From: Cristatella mucedo
Lineage: Eukaryota; Bryozoa; Phylactolaemata; Cristatellidae
DNA: 64,000 bases
Direction: 5' to 3'
Assembly (NCBI GenBank): GCA_009760855.2
Contig: WPIO01000033.1
Span: forward strand, 3,949,001 to 4,013,000
Shown in pieces: positions 1-21,400 of this stretch (its first letter is position 1; each line of letters begins with the position of its first letter). The notes under the pieces are model-generated. The model was not told the DNA's origin. It searched no databases and saw only the letters and a list, made by a program, of their open reading frames with translations. A program made the position numbers and the translations under genes.

Positions 1-1
1 C

Positions 2-9050
<9,049 letters not shown>

Positions 9051-9251
9051 CCTACTTCAGCGGCAGCCAAGGACTTTCCACAGCTTCAGCAATAGCGGGG
9101 AGAAAGCTGGAAGCTCGCAGTTACCTGGCTCAGTGTGCGCGAGAGTCGCTTTCCTTGGATGGATCTCGGATAATTGTTGGCACCGCGGGATAGCGGCAAG
9201 GAAGGCCGACTAGCGGCAAGAGCCCGCACTCCGGAAACGAAAATAAATTCG

Positions 9252-9259
9252 TGACGTCA
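9252..9259. promoter_or_regulatory. Palindromic CRE/ATF site upstream of JNK
   Basis: A perfect TGACGTCA octamer lies about 380 bp upstream of the JNK start codon, immediately followed by an AT-rich TATATGG. The sequence is a canonical CREB/ATF/ATF-Jun binding site. Position relative to the gene and use in vivo are inferred; an 8-bp match could be chance. Confidence 0.35.
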
Positions 9260-9948
9260 TATATGGAGGCCAAGCCATTTGACAAACAACAACCAGAGGG
9301 TTTTCAATATTTGGATCCAATTACATTGTTTCTATAATAGATGCCTGTTTTAAAGTCACCTGTAACATGCATCGGACGAGGAGTGTACAAATAATATAGT
9401 GCTGTTGAAGGGAACGGTGGCCTCCAACCTTTTGAACCATGTTCCGGTCTCTGAACACTGTTTTTGTCGGACTGTCTGCACCGCTCAAGTGCGGGTATGC
9501 AGTAGCTAACTGCAAGGTAGGTACATGAAGCTATGACAGAAATTTACGTACCACCTTAGTTGCCCTTTAAAATTGAAGCGTAGCTGATAAGAGTCGAGGA
9601 AAGAGATGCATAGGGCTGTATGTACTGTTTTCCCAGCCTCGGCCTCGCCTGTTGGCTCGTGAGCTATTTGGCTTCGTGCCGGCTGGCGAGTCGCAAGTGC
9701 GCCTTATAATCCCTCTGTTTGCAGGAGTTTCTGTTGGACGTGGCCATAACTTGTGTCTAATGCTCGTCAATTTAATTCAGCAAATTCCGTACTTTGTAGC
9801 CTAACGGTCATAAGGGCTCTCGCATACCGTTCTTAAATAGGTTTGGTTTGCAACTCCACGTCTTTCAGCGAAAAGATGCAGATGAGATACGGATTAAAAA
9901 ACTAAATAAGTCGCAAAATTAAGGAGTGTCTGACTTCACTCTAGTCTC

Positions 9949-9992
9949 TTAGACGGCGAATAACGGCATCTTAGACGGCGAATAACGGCATC
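9949..9992. repeat. 22-bp exact tandem duplication
   Basis: CTTAGACGGCGAATAACGGC-AT occurs twice head to tail. Confidence 0.9.
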
Positions 9993-10823
9993 TTCCCGTT
10001 ACCCTTCCTGTTATGCAGCGCGTTTGCGGTTTGCTCACTGTCTGCAACTCCCAGTAGTCGGATTTGATTTTTCTCATGCAGCACGGCAGCTCAGCCCCTT
10101 TCTACCACTGCAAGTCGTATCGACGTAATTAGTGCGCTGCAACTTGTACCGTTGTCGTTGCTTGTGACTCAACTCGGGTAACTTAATATATGGGCAGTCC
10201 TACTCAGTTGTGAGGCAACTTCGTAGTTTTTCGTTAGGTCATCGTGTGTACTTCACTTGGGTGAATGGCAGGCGAGCAGGTTGCTACCTCAGCTGCATTT
10301 CATAGCTCAAGTAGAATGAAATTAACGATTGGTGGTATTTGTTCTTCCTCTGTCAACAACACTATCGTCTGGCATATTCATATTGTTTAGTCATCCTACA
10401 TCAACCCCAGCCGCTCACAGCTACGGCTTTGCTGTCGTACAGGGAGCCACTGTAGCTGTAGTAGCGTTCTGTTTAAGTAGCACGGCTTTTTTCGTTTGTA
10501 CCCAATGCATTATTGCTTGCTTCTGTTCAACCTGATGTTCTCTATACCTGTGCTGTGTGTGGAGCTTGTCTACAGGCTTTGTGGATCCACAGGCCGTGAC
10601 TCTTGGGTTTTGAAAAGACTATGCTTTTAATGGGATCGTAAGGATGCTTTCAGGACGATCTGGCATTAAAAAAAAATATTGTTTGCAGCTAGATGCTGGG
10701 TCAGCTGGGTCTCTCAAACTGACAGCTGGAGATTCAAATTAGGCAAACTGAGGTTACTCGAGCCAATATAACGTTTGAGCAGGTGGCTATTGGTGAGGCT
10801 TGGTTAATACTGGTAGATTTAAC

Positions 10824-11933
10824 GTGGAATGTCAAGAAAATACTTAAATAATTTGTCCAACAATCGAATATGTGTTTAGGGTACCTTTTGAAAGACAAAT
10901 ATGTTGGAACTGAGGTCGGAAGTTCTGACGACTTCCTCATGAAAGAAAAATGGTTATGCAAACCACGCCTAACCCGTATGTAAACAGAAAGCAACAAATC
11001 CACAAATAAAAAAATTGCCGATCTCTGCATTGTATTCGACTTGTATCCCAACTTGTTGAACCTTGATAGATAGCGACATATGCTTGAAGCTTGTTGAGGT
11101 GCATTCTTGTGACTTTTATACAGCTTCATTTTCAGGGTCGGCCTTGTAAATCCTATAACTCAGCTAATACTTCACATGTTGCACATATAGGAGTGAAATT
11201 TGAAATTCGAGCAACTCTGCTTGTTTCAAATGAAGCAAGAAAAATTTATGATTTCAGTTGGATACATTTGGCTCTATATGTCCACGATTACTGAAAATAA
11301 ATGTCCAGGACGTTTGATGACGTATTCAGCAAAATCCATCTAACCGAAACCATAAATTTTTCTTGTTTCATTTGAAACAAACGGAGCTGAACTCACATTT
11401 CAAATTTCATTCCGGCATGTGAAGTATTAGGCGAGTTACAGAATTTACAAGGCACCAATCGACCCTGGAAATGAAGCTGTATAAAAGTTAAAAGAATGCA
11501 CCTCAACAAGCTTCAAGAATTATTTCGCTATCTACCAAGGTTCGACAAGTTGGGATACAAGTCGCATATGATGCAGAGATTGGCATTTTTTATTTGTAGT
11601 GCCTAGCTGGTTTGGTCTAGCGGTTAAGGTGCTCACCCCGACCAAGGTCTGGCTGAGGTCGTTGGCTCGAGCCTCGAGGCATATGTGAGGTGCCTAAATA
11701 GAGATTAAGTTCTCTTGGGGTGCTATACAAATTAATTCTATTAGTATTATATTAATTAGATTTGTTGCTTCCTGTTTACATCCGGGTTAGGCATGGTTTG
11801 TATAACCGTTTTTCTTTCATGAGGAAGTCGTCAGAACTTCCGATCTCATTTCTAACATATTTGTCTTTCGAAAGGTACCTTAAACACATATTGGATTGTT
11901 GGACAAATTGTATAAGTATTTTCTTGACATTCC
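10824..11933. repeat. Large inverted repeat (foldback element) with a SINE in the right arm
   Basis: Left arm about 10824-11268 and right arm about 11323-11933 are reverse complements with scattered differences, around a spacer of about 55 bp. Outer ends read GGAATGTCAAGAAAATACTT and its complement. The right arm is longer because SINE-B at 11602-11752 interrupts it; without it the arms are about 445-460 bp each. Small open frames here (for example 11129-10734 minus and 11762-11977 plus) come from the repeat. Confidence 0.9.
11602..11752 (+). mobile_element. SINE-B inserted in one arm of the foldback element
   Basis: Complete element from AGCTGGTTTGGTCTAGCGG to CTTGGGGTGCTATACAAATT. The other arm of the inverted repeat lacks it, so insertion post-dates formation of the palindrome. 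Confidence 0.85.
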
Positions 11934-12366
11934 CCCTTAAGATCTCTGGCTGTGCTAGGCTTATGTGGCGGATGTAGTTCGGGCGGAGTTCGATGGCAGA
12001 TGGAACTTAGGGAAACCCTTCTTGGTCCTCCTTCACATCTGTGTGTACTCATCATACGACAGAGATGCTCGTGCAGTGCCCAAGGTGGCTAGGTGGCAGC
12101 CAGCAGAGAATGGTATGTGTTAGTACTTTACTTGGTCGATGGTGCCAGAAATCCTTCTGCATTGGGAATCTCGACAATGTGCACGTGCACACTACATAAT
12201 GTAAGTATGCAGGCACACTGTAATTATATGTGCTACAATATGATAGAACTTCGTGTGTATTGTGGTACAGCCTGCCATGAGGGCAGCCAGCTTCACAGCA
12301 TTAGCACAATCAGCTTAGGCATACCAAAACGGGTAGCAAGTCATTGCCTACTATAATTCATTTGTG

Positions 12367-12508
12367 TACCCCTAAGAGAACTTAAATCTCTATTCAGGCG
12401 CTTCACATATGCTACGGGGCTCGAACCCACTACCTCGGTTTTCAGATACATTCACCTTGACCTTGGTTTGAGGCGAGCATCTTAACCACTGGGCCACACC
12501 AGTGCAGC
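12367..12508 (-). mobile_element. SINE-B
   Basis: Minus-strand copy running from the TTAAGTTCTCTTAGGGG tail (12367) to the head ending CACTGGGCCACACCAG. It has an internal insertion of about 20 bp between the B-box region and the A box. Confidence 0.8.
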
Positions 12509-12759
12509 ACCCTTTGAACTATGCTGTGCAGGCACAGCCCCTGATTGATTGACTCGAACCAAAATAAGTCAAAACTCAGCCCTCTTCTTGGCATTTTGTT
12601 TGGCAAGCTAGTGAGGGCAATTACTCTCCTTGATGGTTAGCCCAAAATACAGTCAGCCCCCACCCTGACTTACCACGGTTCGACCTTAATTCGTAAACTC
12701 GCGATATGAACTCGGCCAGTCTCGCAAAAAATCGAAAACGGTTCAAGATTACTAGTCTG

Positions 12760-12888
12760 TCCAGGGGTAAGGCACTGCTTGCCCTTGACGACCCAGATCG
12801 TGGCATGGAGTCCAGATGCAGGCGATTCTTTATCACTCACTGAAAGCAGGGGCCATATGAATAAGGCTGTTGAATCAGCCGACCTTTA
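12760..12888 (+). mobile_element. SINE-A (second tRNA-derived SINE family), degraded
   Basis: Matches other SINE-A copies at GGTAAGGCACTGCTTGCCCT, GATTCTTTATCACTCACTGA and AAGGCTGTTGAATCAGCC. Confidence 0.6.
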
Positions 12889-13439
12889 CTTGTATGTTTT
12901 ACTTTTAGGTGAGTGTCTCAGATCCCTTGCATCCAACATACAAGTTGCTTTGCTTAGCTAAGACGGTTCAAGATATTCAGATATGTCGGTCGCATATCGA
13001 GTAACTGATTCATTACCTAAGCACATTCAGCGGGAAAAGCTTCAACTTCGCCCTGGCAGTGTAGGACTTGGCCTTGTGTGTCATGTATGCAAGGCAACAG
13101 AGGCATAATCTGAGGTAGCTGAAGATATGGTCACATTTTGACCTTGTCCAGAGCGGTCGGTCCATCGTATCAAGGACAATCATCGTATCAAGGCTGAAGG
13201 GACTTGATTGCTTGTGGGTAGCTTGCCTTTCGGCACGAAAACCAAACGAAACATGTGCTGGCAAAATGAACCCATTAGCTGCTTGTGCATGCTTTGTTGT
13301 CATGACTTATGTACTTACCAACACTTCCGTGATTAGATCTGGCCCTTTGGCTGTTTCGGTAGCTTCACCAGAGTTGACTTTGAAAGGGAATTATTTAGCA
13401 TATGACTGCCATATGCTCACATAGTCATCTTTGAAACAC

Positions 13440-13585
13440 TGCGGCTCCTCTCACGGCCCTGCTCCACTTGACAGCATATGGACCGAAAGCCACTTGGGCT
13501 GTGAGTGAGCTACAGAAAACTCGCCTGTGTAGCACCCACTTAGTCTTTCTGGCTCGGTAGAGTTACAGATGGAGATACATTGCTG
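13440..13585 (+). mobile_element. LINE-B 3' tail
   Basis: ACCGAAAGCCACTTGGGCTG, CTACAGAAAACTCGCCTGTG, GAGTTACAGATGGAGATACA. Confidence 0.65.
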
Positions 13586-14366
13586 ATATGGCTTTTTGGA
13601 CATCAGATACGATCAGCCTGCTGTATTTTTTTAGTACTTCCTGGTGCAGCCTAATTAGTTTGGCTGACATGGTGATTTCTGAGGTCAGCCTTGCTTCACA
13701 TTGCTAGTTGTGAAATATGAACATTGCAACCTATAAACCTGTCAAAGACTGTACGTCTGTGACTGTGTGACCTTAATTACTTAAGTGCTGAGTCATTGTC
13801 CTCAGGCCAGCAATGTACATATTGCTAAGTAGGTCTGGTTGTCTTTAAGAACATTTTGCAGCTTTTATGGGGTAGCCGGCTGCTGAATGCCTCTGGCCTC
13901 TGTTAAGTATTTGGCATTGTTGCCACATTCTCGAACGACTTTTGCATCGAAACTTAGCTAGGACCAGCCCCTCGAGCATCGTAATTTTTTGATTTGGCCA
14001 TTTTCGTGAAATGGTCACATCCCAGACGTGTTGGCTTTCGGCAGGCCGTATATGCTTGCATTGGCCTCGGCACACTGGACCGTCAAAATTTGGCTTGCCC
14101 AGGACCTGCCAGCACCTGGCTGGGCTGGCCACTCAAGCCTGTATTGGGCTGTAGTAGCTGCCCAAGTACCGTAACTTCTCACAGCCCACCCCCCCCCCAG
14201 CCAGGTGAGCATGACCATTTTGGCTGCAGCCATCAGTTCCTCATAGTTTTCTTTCCCTTTTCGTGTCTTGCATAAAGAGCTGAACACCTGAGCGATTGGC
14301 TTTGCACTGCTTGCTGGCCTACCGGCCTGAGCAATCAGGCACCGACAGTTGGTGCAAAAAATACTA

Positions 14367-14530
14367 GCTTGTTTAACAGCCTCTTTTTGTATGGTGGCAG
14401 AAGAACCTTAAAGGCCATCACCACCGTTTGCAGTGTCAATAAGGGTTCACTCACAGCATGATTCGAACCTGGACCTTGGGTTCCGAGGTCGTGAAAAGCA
14501 ACCACTTTACCTAGTGGGCCACCACGGCTC
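14367..14530 (-). mobile_element. SINE-A
   Basis: On the minus strand: tRNA-like head with GTTGCTTTTCACGACCTCGG, B-box-like GGTTCGAATCATGC, then GCTGTTAAACA-type tail. It lies directly upstream of a LINE-A fragment. Confidence 0.75.
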
Positions 14531-14599
14531 AAAACTCTACAGCTAGGCTTGTCTGTCGTGAGCGTCCCAGTCGCCACATCACACGACTTCTCGCTGATC

Positions 14600-15140
14600 T
14601 GAACTGGCTCACAGTCAAGCAGCACATCGATTTCAAGGTTCTGTCACTAGCTTTTTGGTCTCTACATTCTTTAGCTCCAGCCTACATATTAGATCTAGTC
14701 GACCCACTAGGCTAAGCATTCTACCATAGGCTTTTCTGAATCTAATTGTTTGCCTACACCTCATACGAACCTCAAATCCTTTGGAGACCATACCTTTAGT
14801 TCTCATACTCCCAAAGTCTGGAACTCACTTCCGACTGGCATCATGACATCCCCTGACTTGACATTAAAAAAAGTTAAAAACGCATCTATTTATCACAGCA
14901 TTTAGTGGGTTCATGTGATTCGTCCTTGGTGTGCTTATTGGTGCTGAGGCTCTGTATGCTGCCACTAACCGTATTGGCATGCTTACCCTATGCGTGTCAC
15001 CTCTAACTATGTTATGCTTGTTGTCATTGAGCGTGCTACCACTAACCATTAGGTCATGCTTCCTTTGCTGCAAAATATAAAGTGCCTAGAAAGAGACTAA
15101 GTCCTCTGAGTGTGCTGTACAAATGTATTATTATTACTTT
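14600..15140 (+). mobile_element. LINE-A 3' fragment (ORF end plus 3' UTR)
   Basis: Interrupted frames recall IDFKVLSLAFWSLHSLAPAY and FSSHTPKVWNSLPTG, the usual C-terminal motif of L2/CR1-like polyproteins (AP.LWNSLP). These are followed by a 3' UTR and TAAAGTGCCTAGAAAGAGAC, GCTGTACAAATGTATTATTA. Confidence 0.75.
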
Positions 15141-15399
15141 TATTGTTTGCTGGCAAACGCTCTGCTCCACCAATATGTTTCCACTCTACTTTCATTCGGC
15201 TTACTGCTTCTGCTTCCTGTTTTGCTGGTGGCTGCTCTGTCTCGTTCTGCCTCTTGCCTGTGCTCACCCTCCTTCCTACAGGCACCGCACACTTCCAGGC
15301 CATTGTAATGTATCTCCGTCTGTAACTTCACAAAGCTTTAAGGACTCGGTGGGTAGTTCTCTATAGTGCACACAGAGCTATTTTTCCCGCCAGATGAGC

Positions 15400-15560
15400 C
15401 GTGATGACACACTAGGTAAGGCGGTTGCTTTTCACGACCTCGGTCCTGAGGTTGTGGGTTCGAATCCTACGAAGGGCAATCCTTTATCGCCACTGCAAGC
15501 CGTGCTGATAGCCGTTAAGGCTCTTCTGTCGCTATACAAAGAATGTTGTTAAATCAGTGA
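15400..15560 (+). mobile_element. SINE-A just upstream of the RhoGAP start exon
   Basis: Head CTAGGTAAGGCGGTTGCTTT, canonical Pol III B box GGTTCGAATCC, then CGTTAAGGCTCTTCTGTCGC and TGTTGTTAAATCAG. This is the best B box in the window. Confidence 0.8.
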
Positions 15561-15672
15561 GTATATATATCGTGCTCACCCAGTTCGTTTAAATCCCCCA
15601 GGTGCATCTGAACAAAGAGCCTGTGTGAGCAATTGGACGAGAGAGAGAGAGAGAGAAACGCCGTGGCGAATC

Positions 15673-17530
15673 ATGGCCGACGAGGTCGTAGCCAAGCGCG
15701 GCTGGCTGAAGAAGCAGAGCAGCATTGTACGCAGCTGGAATCTCAAGTGGTTCGTCATCAGGGGCGCTAAGATGCTCTACTTTGCTAAGGACGACGAGGC
15801 CAAGCTCCAGGGCACCGTTGACCTGCATTCGTACAGGATTGGTGAGCTATCAGGCGGAGGCAACAGCAACCGGAGCGACCAGCCTGATAGGTGGCTGTTT
15901 GAGCTCGTACCCGGTGAGTCTCATGTTAGCTGACCGAGCCGCCCCCATCAGTCCACAGCCAACGCCATCGGATGTCACCGGCTCGGTTGCCTGAGTGCGT
16001 GTCCACCTTGCCGCCTATCGCTGCCATACCCCATCACCTTTGAGGTGGGGCGTTGAGAGGCTTTAGAGGAAAGCTGGTCATGGCTATCTGTCTCGTGCAG
16101 CTGCTGGTCTTCTGACCCCAGTGGGACACGGTAGCAATGAAGAGCGCAATGAAGAGCTTGCCCACACCTTAAGATAGCATGTCTATATCTATAGCATATA
16201 GATGTCTGTTCGACAGCGGCGCCAAGAACATCACGGAACTGCCGACTGGCGCAAAGCCTCTGTCGCTACTCCTGCCTTGCTTCAACGCCTAGAGCTCAAC
16301 TCCCGCCTGGCGCAAAGCCTAGAGCACAACTGAACTGCTGATTATCTGACTTGGGCTTCTATACCGCCTAACCATGGATCATGACAAAACCAGTTCCTAG
16401 TCGTTATTATTCAGGAGCATTGCATTCTTTTTTCAGAGGTCATATCATATGACTAATTTAGCATCCCTTCCAGTTCAGTGCCACCGAGGTCAATGGTGCC
16501 TGTGGCATGCCTTCATTGGTGTTCTCTATGGAGTGGTCCGGCTCGTATGCTCCTATTGCAGCCGCGCTCAATGCCGTGGCTCTCTCCCTTCCTCACTCAG
16601 TGGCTTATTGCACCGATCGAGCTGTTCGAAGCTGCTGCCGTGTGTACGCTGGCCACTGGGATGCTGTTGGCAGACTTGTGCTTCGTTATCGTGATAGTCA
16701 GTAAAAACGTGTTTTCTGCCAGACTGCAAGTCATCATCATCGATAGAGGCGCTGACATTTATGGCTGGCAGTGATCAAGAACGTCAAGATTGGATCGTCT
16801 GCATTAGGCGAGTACTCTACAGAGACCTCGGTGGAGGTATGGAAGCTTCTTTTTTCTATGTCGGTCAGTAGCAGCGCTGTGACAGGAGCGTGGCATGCCG
16901 GCTGTCTGAAAGCTGCAGGAGCAGTGCGTGATGTAATGCCCCGCTCGTGCGGTCTGCCCCGTTTGGGCTAGCGTGATCTTGAGCTTTTTCCCTCATGCTA
17001 GCACAATCCTTGTCACCTGCTGGTGTAGCTGCACTGCAGCAGCCGATACTTTAGAGAGCGAGTGCCTACCTGCCACGTTTGTTGCACTTGCCTTCTAGGT
17101 TTACGTTAGCGCTGCTGCACATTTTGATCTTGTGACACCAAATACAATCGCGGCTGTACCGAAGAGCACATCACACACATCGTGGCCATGCATAGTTCTT
17201 CCTCGGTGTGTTCGAATTTCATCGTTTCACCATGCCTTTTTCTATGGGGGCTGCAGAATTGATTTGGTCTTCGGCAGACTGAAAGCTTTTAGTCGGAAGG
17301 ATGGCGCTGGAGCTGTGCTGGTCCAAATGATGCCAATGATAAATTGCAGCTAGATAGCATCGAGATGTGACGTCTTGTGTCGGTCAGGGCAGCCGCAAGG
17401 CTAGATCAGTTAGACGAGCTTTACTCAGGCCGAAGTTTTTGCAAGCTCGTCCGCTTGCCTAGAGCAGTCACCGTAGCGTATGCTCTCACAAGTGCAAGCT
17501 TGGCCTGGATTTCAGCACTTTGCAGACCGG

Positions 17531-17622
<92 letters not shown>

Positions 17623-18406
17623 AGCCTCCGAGCAGCCTGCTCTATCCTCGGTCAGCTCGGCGGTTGCAGCCGGTCGACAGCAGCAATTGAACAGCTCCGT
17701 GTGGATGACTAGCTGAGCTGCCACCGGAAGACGATGGTTTCATCAAGTGTGCAGGCATTCAGCCAGCTCATTAGTGAAAACAGATGCAGCAACCGGCAGT
17801 ACTGGGCATCTAGTGAGCACAAGGTGCTCAGCAGCCGAAGGTTGCAGGCACTGCATTCCCTGCCTTACCGAGGGCTTAGCTGGCAAGTCACTGCTTAGAC
17901 TGGAATGATAGTTCAGTCTATGAAAAGCTTTGGCATTCGAAGCAATGTCGAATGCTATGAGCTCCGGAAGAGGACTTGAGTCCACGAGCTCGAGCCGGTT
18001 GACCCTTAGCGCCCGGGCAAGCGTCCCTGAGTCTATCACAAGCATTGTTGCGTGTAGGCTCCTGGAAGACATGTCGAGAAAAAATGGGCCCTGGACTATG
18101 GCTTAGGTTGTGGCATCCTGAAAGTTACAAGGCTACGTGAATTTAGTACTAGCTTGCCTAAACCATGTTGGTCACTTAGTGAAGCAAAAGTGCTAAGGCT
18201 TGGCTTGGCACAGGGCAGCTAGTGTGAGTCGGCAAAGTACCTTAGTGAGCGGGCCGAGGGAATTCGGTTATTGTGTGGTCTGTTTCTAGCGAACTTTATA
18301 TGTTTCTAGCGAACTTGAAGATTTTGATATCAATTCCCGACTGTGCTTGGCAATGCTTTTTATGGCAATTTGCTTTCAGATTGCTCTGACCTTGCTTGTG
18401 TTGCAG

Positions 18407-18457
<51 letters not shown>

Positions 18458-21400
18458 TCACACGTGTGGTTGTGTGTGTACACGCAGACTTGTGGTGTCT
18501 GTATGCGAGGGTGTGTCCGTGCACAAGAGCACATGTGTGTGTGTTCGTGCGTTCACACGTGTGGTTGTGTGTGTACACGCAGACTTGTGGTGTCTGTGTG
18601 CGAGGGTGTGTCCGTGCACAAGAGCACCTATGCGCACAGGTGAATACTCGCAAAACATTAGGCTGTTTGCAGCCAGCTGGGAGATTGGGTGCCAGCATGC
18701 AGCTTAGTGCTGCTAAAGGCTATATCGATCACGGTTATTGTCGAATGCATGTTCATCCTGTCGACTGAAGTCAACATGATTCGAGTCCTTGGTCTCAATA
18801 ACTCTGGGCGTTGTGCTGCTTGTCAGTGGAATGCATCACAGTCTTATTTTAGCCATTGAAGTGTAGACGCCACTGTCTCTTTTGAGACATCGTGACATCG
18901 AATTAGTTTAAGATAAGCTCGGATGATTGAAAACGGTCGGCAAATATGCTACTTATACATACATTCTTTCATGAGCCTTTACAGTGTATTTGCTGTGTTT
19001 TTTTGAAGGGGTGTTTGGACAGAAGCTTGAGGAGACGATGCTGTACAATGCTACATCAAGAGTGCCACAGGTTGTCGAGGATTGCATCGAATATCTGCGA
19101 ACAAATGGATTGGAGTGTGAAGGGATCTTAAGGTATTGGAGTTGGTAGCGTATGCGAAACGAGTAACTTACACCAAGACAAGACTCTGCTAAATGCTTAA
19201 ATTTGCTACTTAAGAACATAGTGGCTACCTGAACGTCGGCCTTTGGTATGCATTTATTCAAGCAGACCCACTACTAACCCTGTATGGGTAATCCACCTCT
19301 AATGAGTGTAACACTTAATTTGCCTTTGATGGGTATTGACTACTTCATAAAACGGTGCATATGTCTCACAACTTGCCGACTGTTTCATGCATTCATTTGC
19401 CTTCAACTGCCAGGTTGGCAGTTTTCAGTGCTGCCCCATACTGCTATTGTTGTGAACTTGTTTGGCACCAGCATGAACCTGGCATGTTGCAGCACATGCT
19501 CTGGTGTTTCTCGGCATTCGTTTCTCGGAATTCAAGGCTTCCTAGCCGCCTGGCAGCTTAAGATTTCTTAAAGACCGCCGCCTTTCCAATGCTGATGGGT
19601 ATGCAGTGATGAACTTGACCAAAACCTAAAAGCGTTTACATTTCAGGCTTCCCAAGAGAAATGTTTTTAAATGCAAGTCTTTGCTTCTCACAATTTTATA
19701 TATCATTCTGGAGGCAATATTTATATCCCCAAACCTGAGCTGTGAGGGGCAGGTGGACAGTGAGTTGTTCTGTAGCTAACAGAGATGGGACGGGAGGCTA
19801 GATTGGTGCCACGGTCGGACTCACGAATTTTGTAAGTCCCCTTGCAGATGCTATGGCTTTGGAGTTCAAAAAGCTAAACTCGTGGACACCGTTGCCCGGT
19901 CGGAATGCAGTTAAAGATTCTTTTGCAAGAATTCAGTATTACTTGCGGATCATTTATTTTCCTTATTCCTAAATGAAAAGTACCGTACTTTGTCATCTAT
20001 ACTGTGAAGTCCTTGACATAGGCCATTACTGTTCCAGGCTGAATGGATGTTGCATGACAGGATGGGCTATGCTGCCTTGTATATAACATAAGATTTGGGA
20101 GGCATTGTCTTATCTTTCTGTGCAGCCTACAGCTTTCATAGCATTTGCAATCTGGCTTTCAAATGCAGCAGCCAATGGAGAACAGGATATCTCTATGGGT
20201 TTCCTGTGTTAAGTAGTGCAATGACATCTGCAAGGAGGGTGAGGTGGACAGGCTTCTGTGTCAAAAAAATCTGCTCGGGCATCTTGCTGCATCCCAAGTC
20301 CTAAAGAGCCACGTGAACGTGCTAATGTTGGCAACCGATTTGTCACGACATATTCAACATTGAGCATAAACTGACCGTTCACGAATTTTTCAGGGTTAGG
20401 GCCTCAAGTGTTGTGATCCATCATTATGCTTATGCATACAAAAAATGTGTTGTAGGCGCCATTTGGGTGGGGGTGGCATTTTCATTAGCAGCACATGTTC
20501 AAAACCTGTTTATACCATCTGGGTTGATGGTTGCTTTTAGGCTGTACCATTTGCAACCGCCATCTCATCTAGACTTCTGTAAGTCCTTGTATGTCTTCCT
20601 GCCTGTGTGTGCCTAGAAAGAGATTTAGTTTTTGAGGGTGCTATACAGATGTGTTATTATTGTTATTATGTTATTATATATTGTTATTGTTATTACGGTT
20701 GGTACAAAACTCTGCAACTTGACTTGTTTATAGTACATGTCACAAATGCCTCGTTACAGAGCATCTCACTTCTCTACATTGGCTCTCTATCAAGAAGTAC
20801 ATCGACTTCAAGTTTGTGTTGCTTACCTTCACGTCCATTCGTTTTCTTGCTTCAATCTTCATATAGCAATTACTAGATCGCCGGGCTTCACATCGTACCA
20901 CCCGCTCTTCTGACCAATGTATTTTAGCTGTTTCTAATGATTTTTAGCTTTATTCTGGCGAACCTCAAATTCTTTGTTGACTGCACCTGCAGTTCGCGAG
21001 CTCCACAAGTCAGGATCTCGGTTCCGACTGACGTTTTGACATCCCCTGACTTTAAAAAATTTACAAAAATTATTTAAAAACCACTTACTCATCCCAGCAT
21101 TTGCTTAATCATTTATACTTGTCCTTGGTGTGCTTATATCTGCTGAGATTGTGCATGCTATCACTAACCACTTTGCAGGCTTACTTTTCAGCATATGTAA
21201 AATGCCTAACAGTGATTGCATTCTCTTCGACTACTGTACTTGTTTATTATTATTGAAATTATTACCTCTATCGTTCATATTCTCTACCAATTCAAGCCGA
21301 AATACTCATTTCTTTCCACCCGCTTAACCGCTTAAGTCCTAGATAGGATTTATGAGCCATACACCCACGTCATGTCGGCTTTCATTCCCTGCCATTGCTT

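Larger units (their letters stand above)
9051..10823. other. Intergenic sequence upstream of JNK without recognised gene
   Basis: Contains the CRE octamer and a 22-bp tandem repeat. No exon with recognisable protein similarity on either strand. Confidence 0.5.
11934..15599. other. Intergenic sequence upstream of RhoGAP, repeats only
   Basis: Holds SINE-B (12.37 kb), SINE-A (12.76, 14.37, 15.40 kb), LINE-B (13.44 kb) and LINE-A (14.6 kb) copies. The CCCCAG at 15596-15601 is a possible acceptor for a 5' UTR exon of RhoGAP; a short GA tract (15640-15656) lies in the presumed leader. No other gene seen. Confidence 0.5.

Noticed and set aside
10734-11129. 131-residue minus-strand open frame
   Set aside because: Falls within and just outside the left arm of the foldback repeat and is not preserved in the other arm.
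16471-16515. 45-nt phase-compatible alternative exon (QCHRGQWCLWHAFI) for the RhoGAP PH domain
   Set aside because: Phase fits, but it lacks the expected last PH beta-strand; the 17429-17530 candidate is better though still weak.
17377-17724. RERERE-containing proteins
   Set aside because: Produced by the (GA)n tract; only the short part before the repeat is kept as a candidate exon.
18343-18768. 141-residue Cys/Val-rich frame
   Set aside because: Derived from (GT)n and its minisatellite; no domain.
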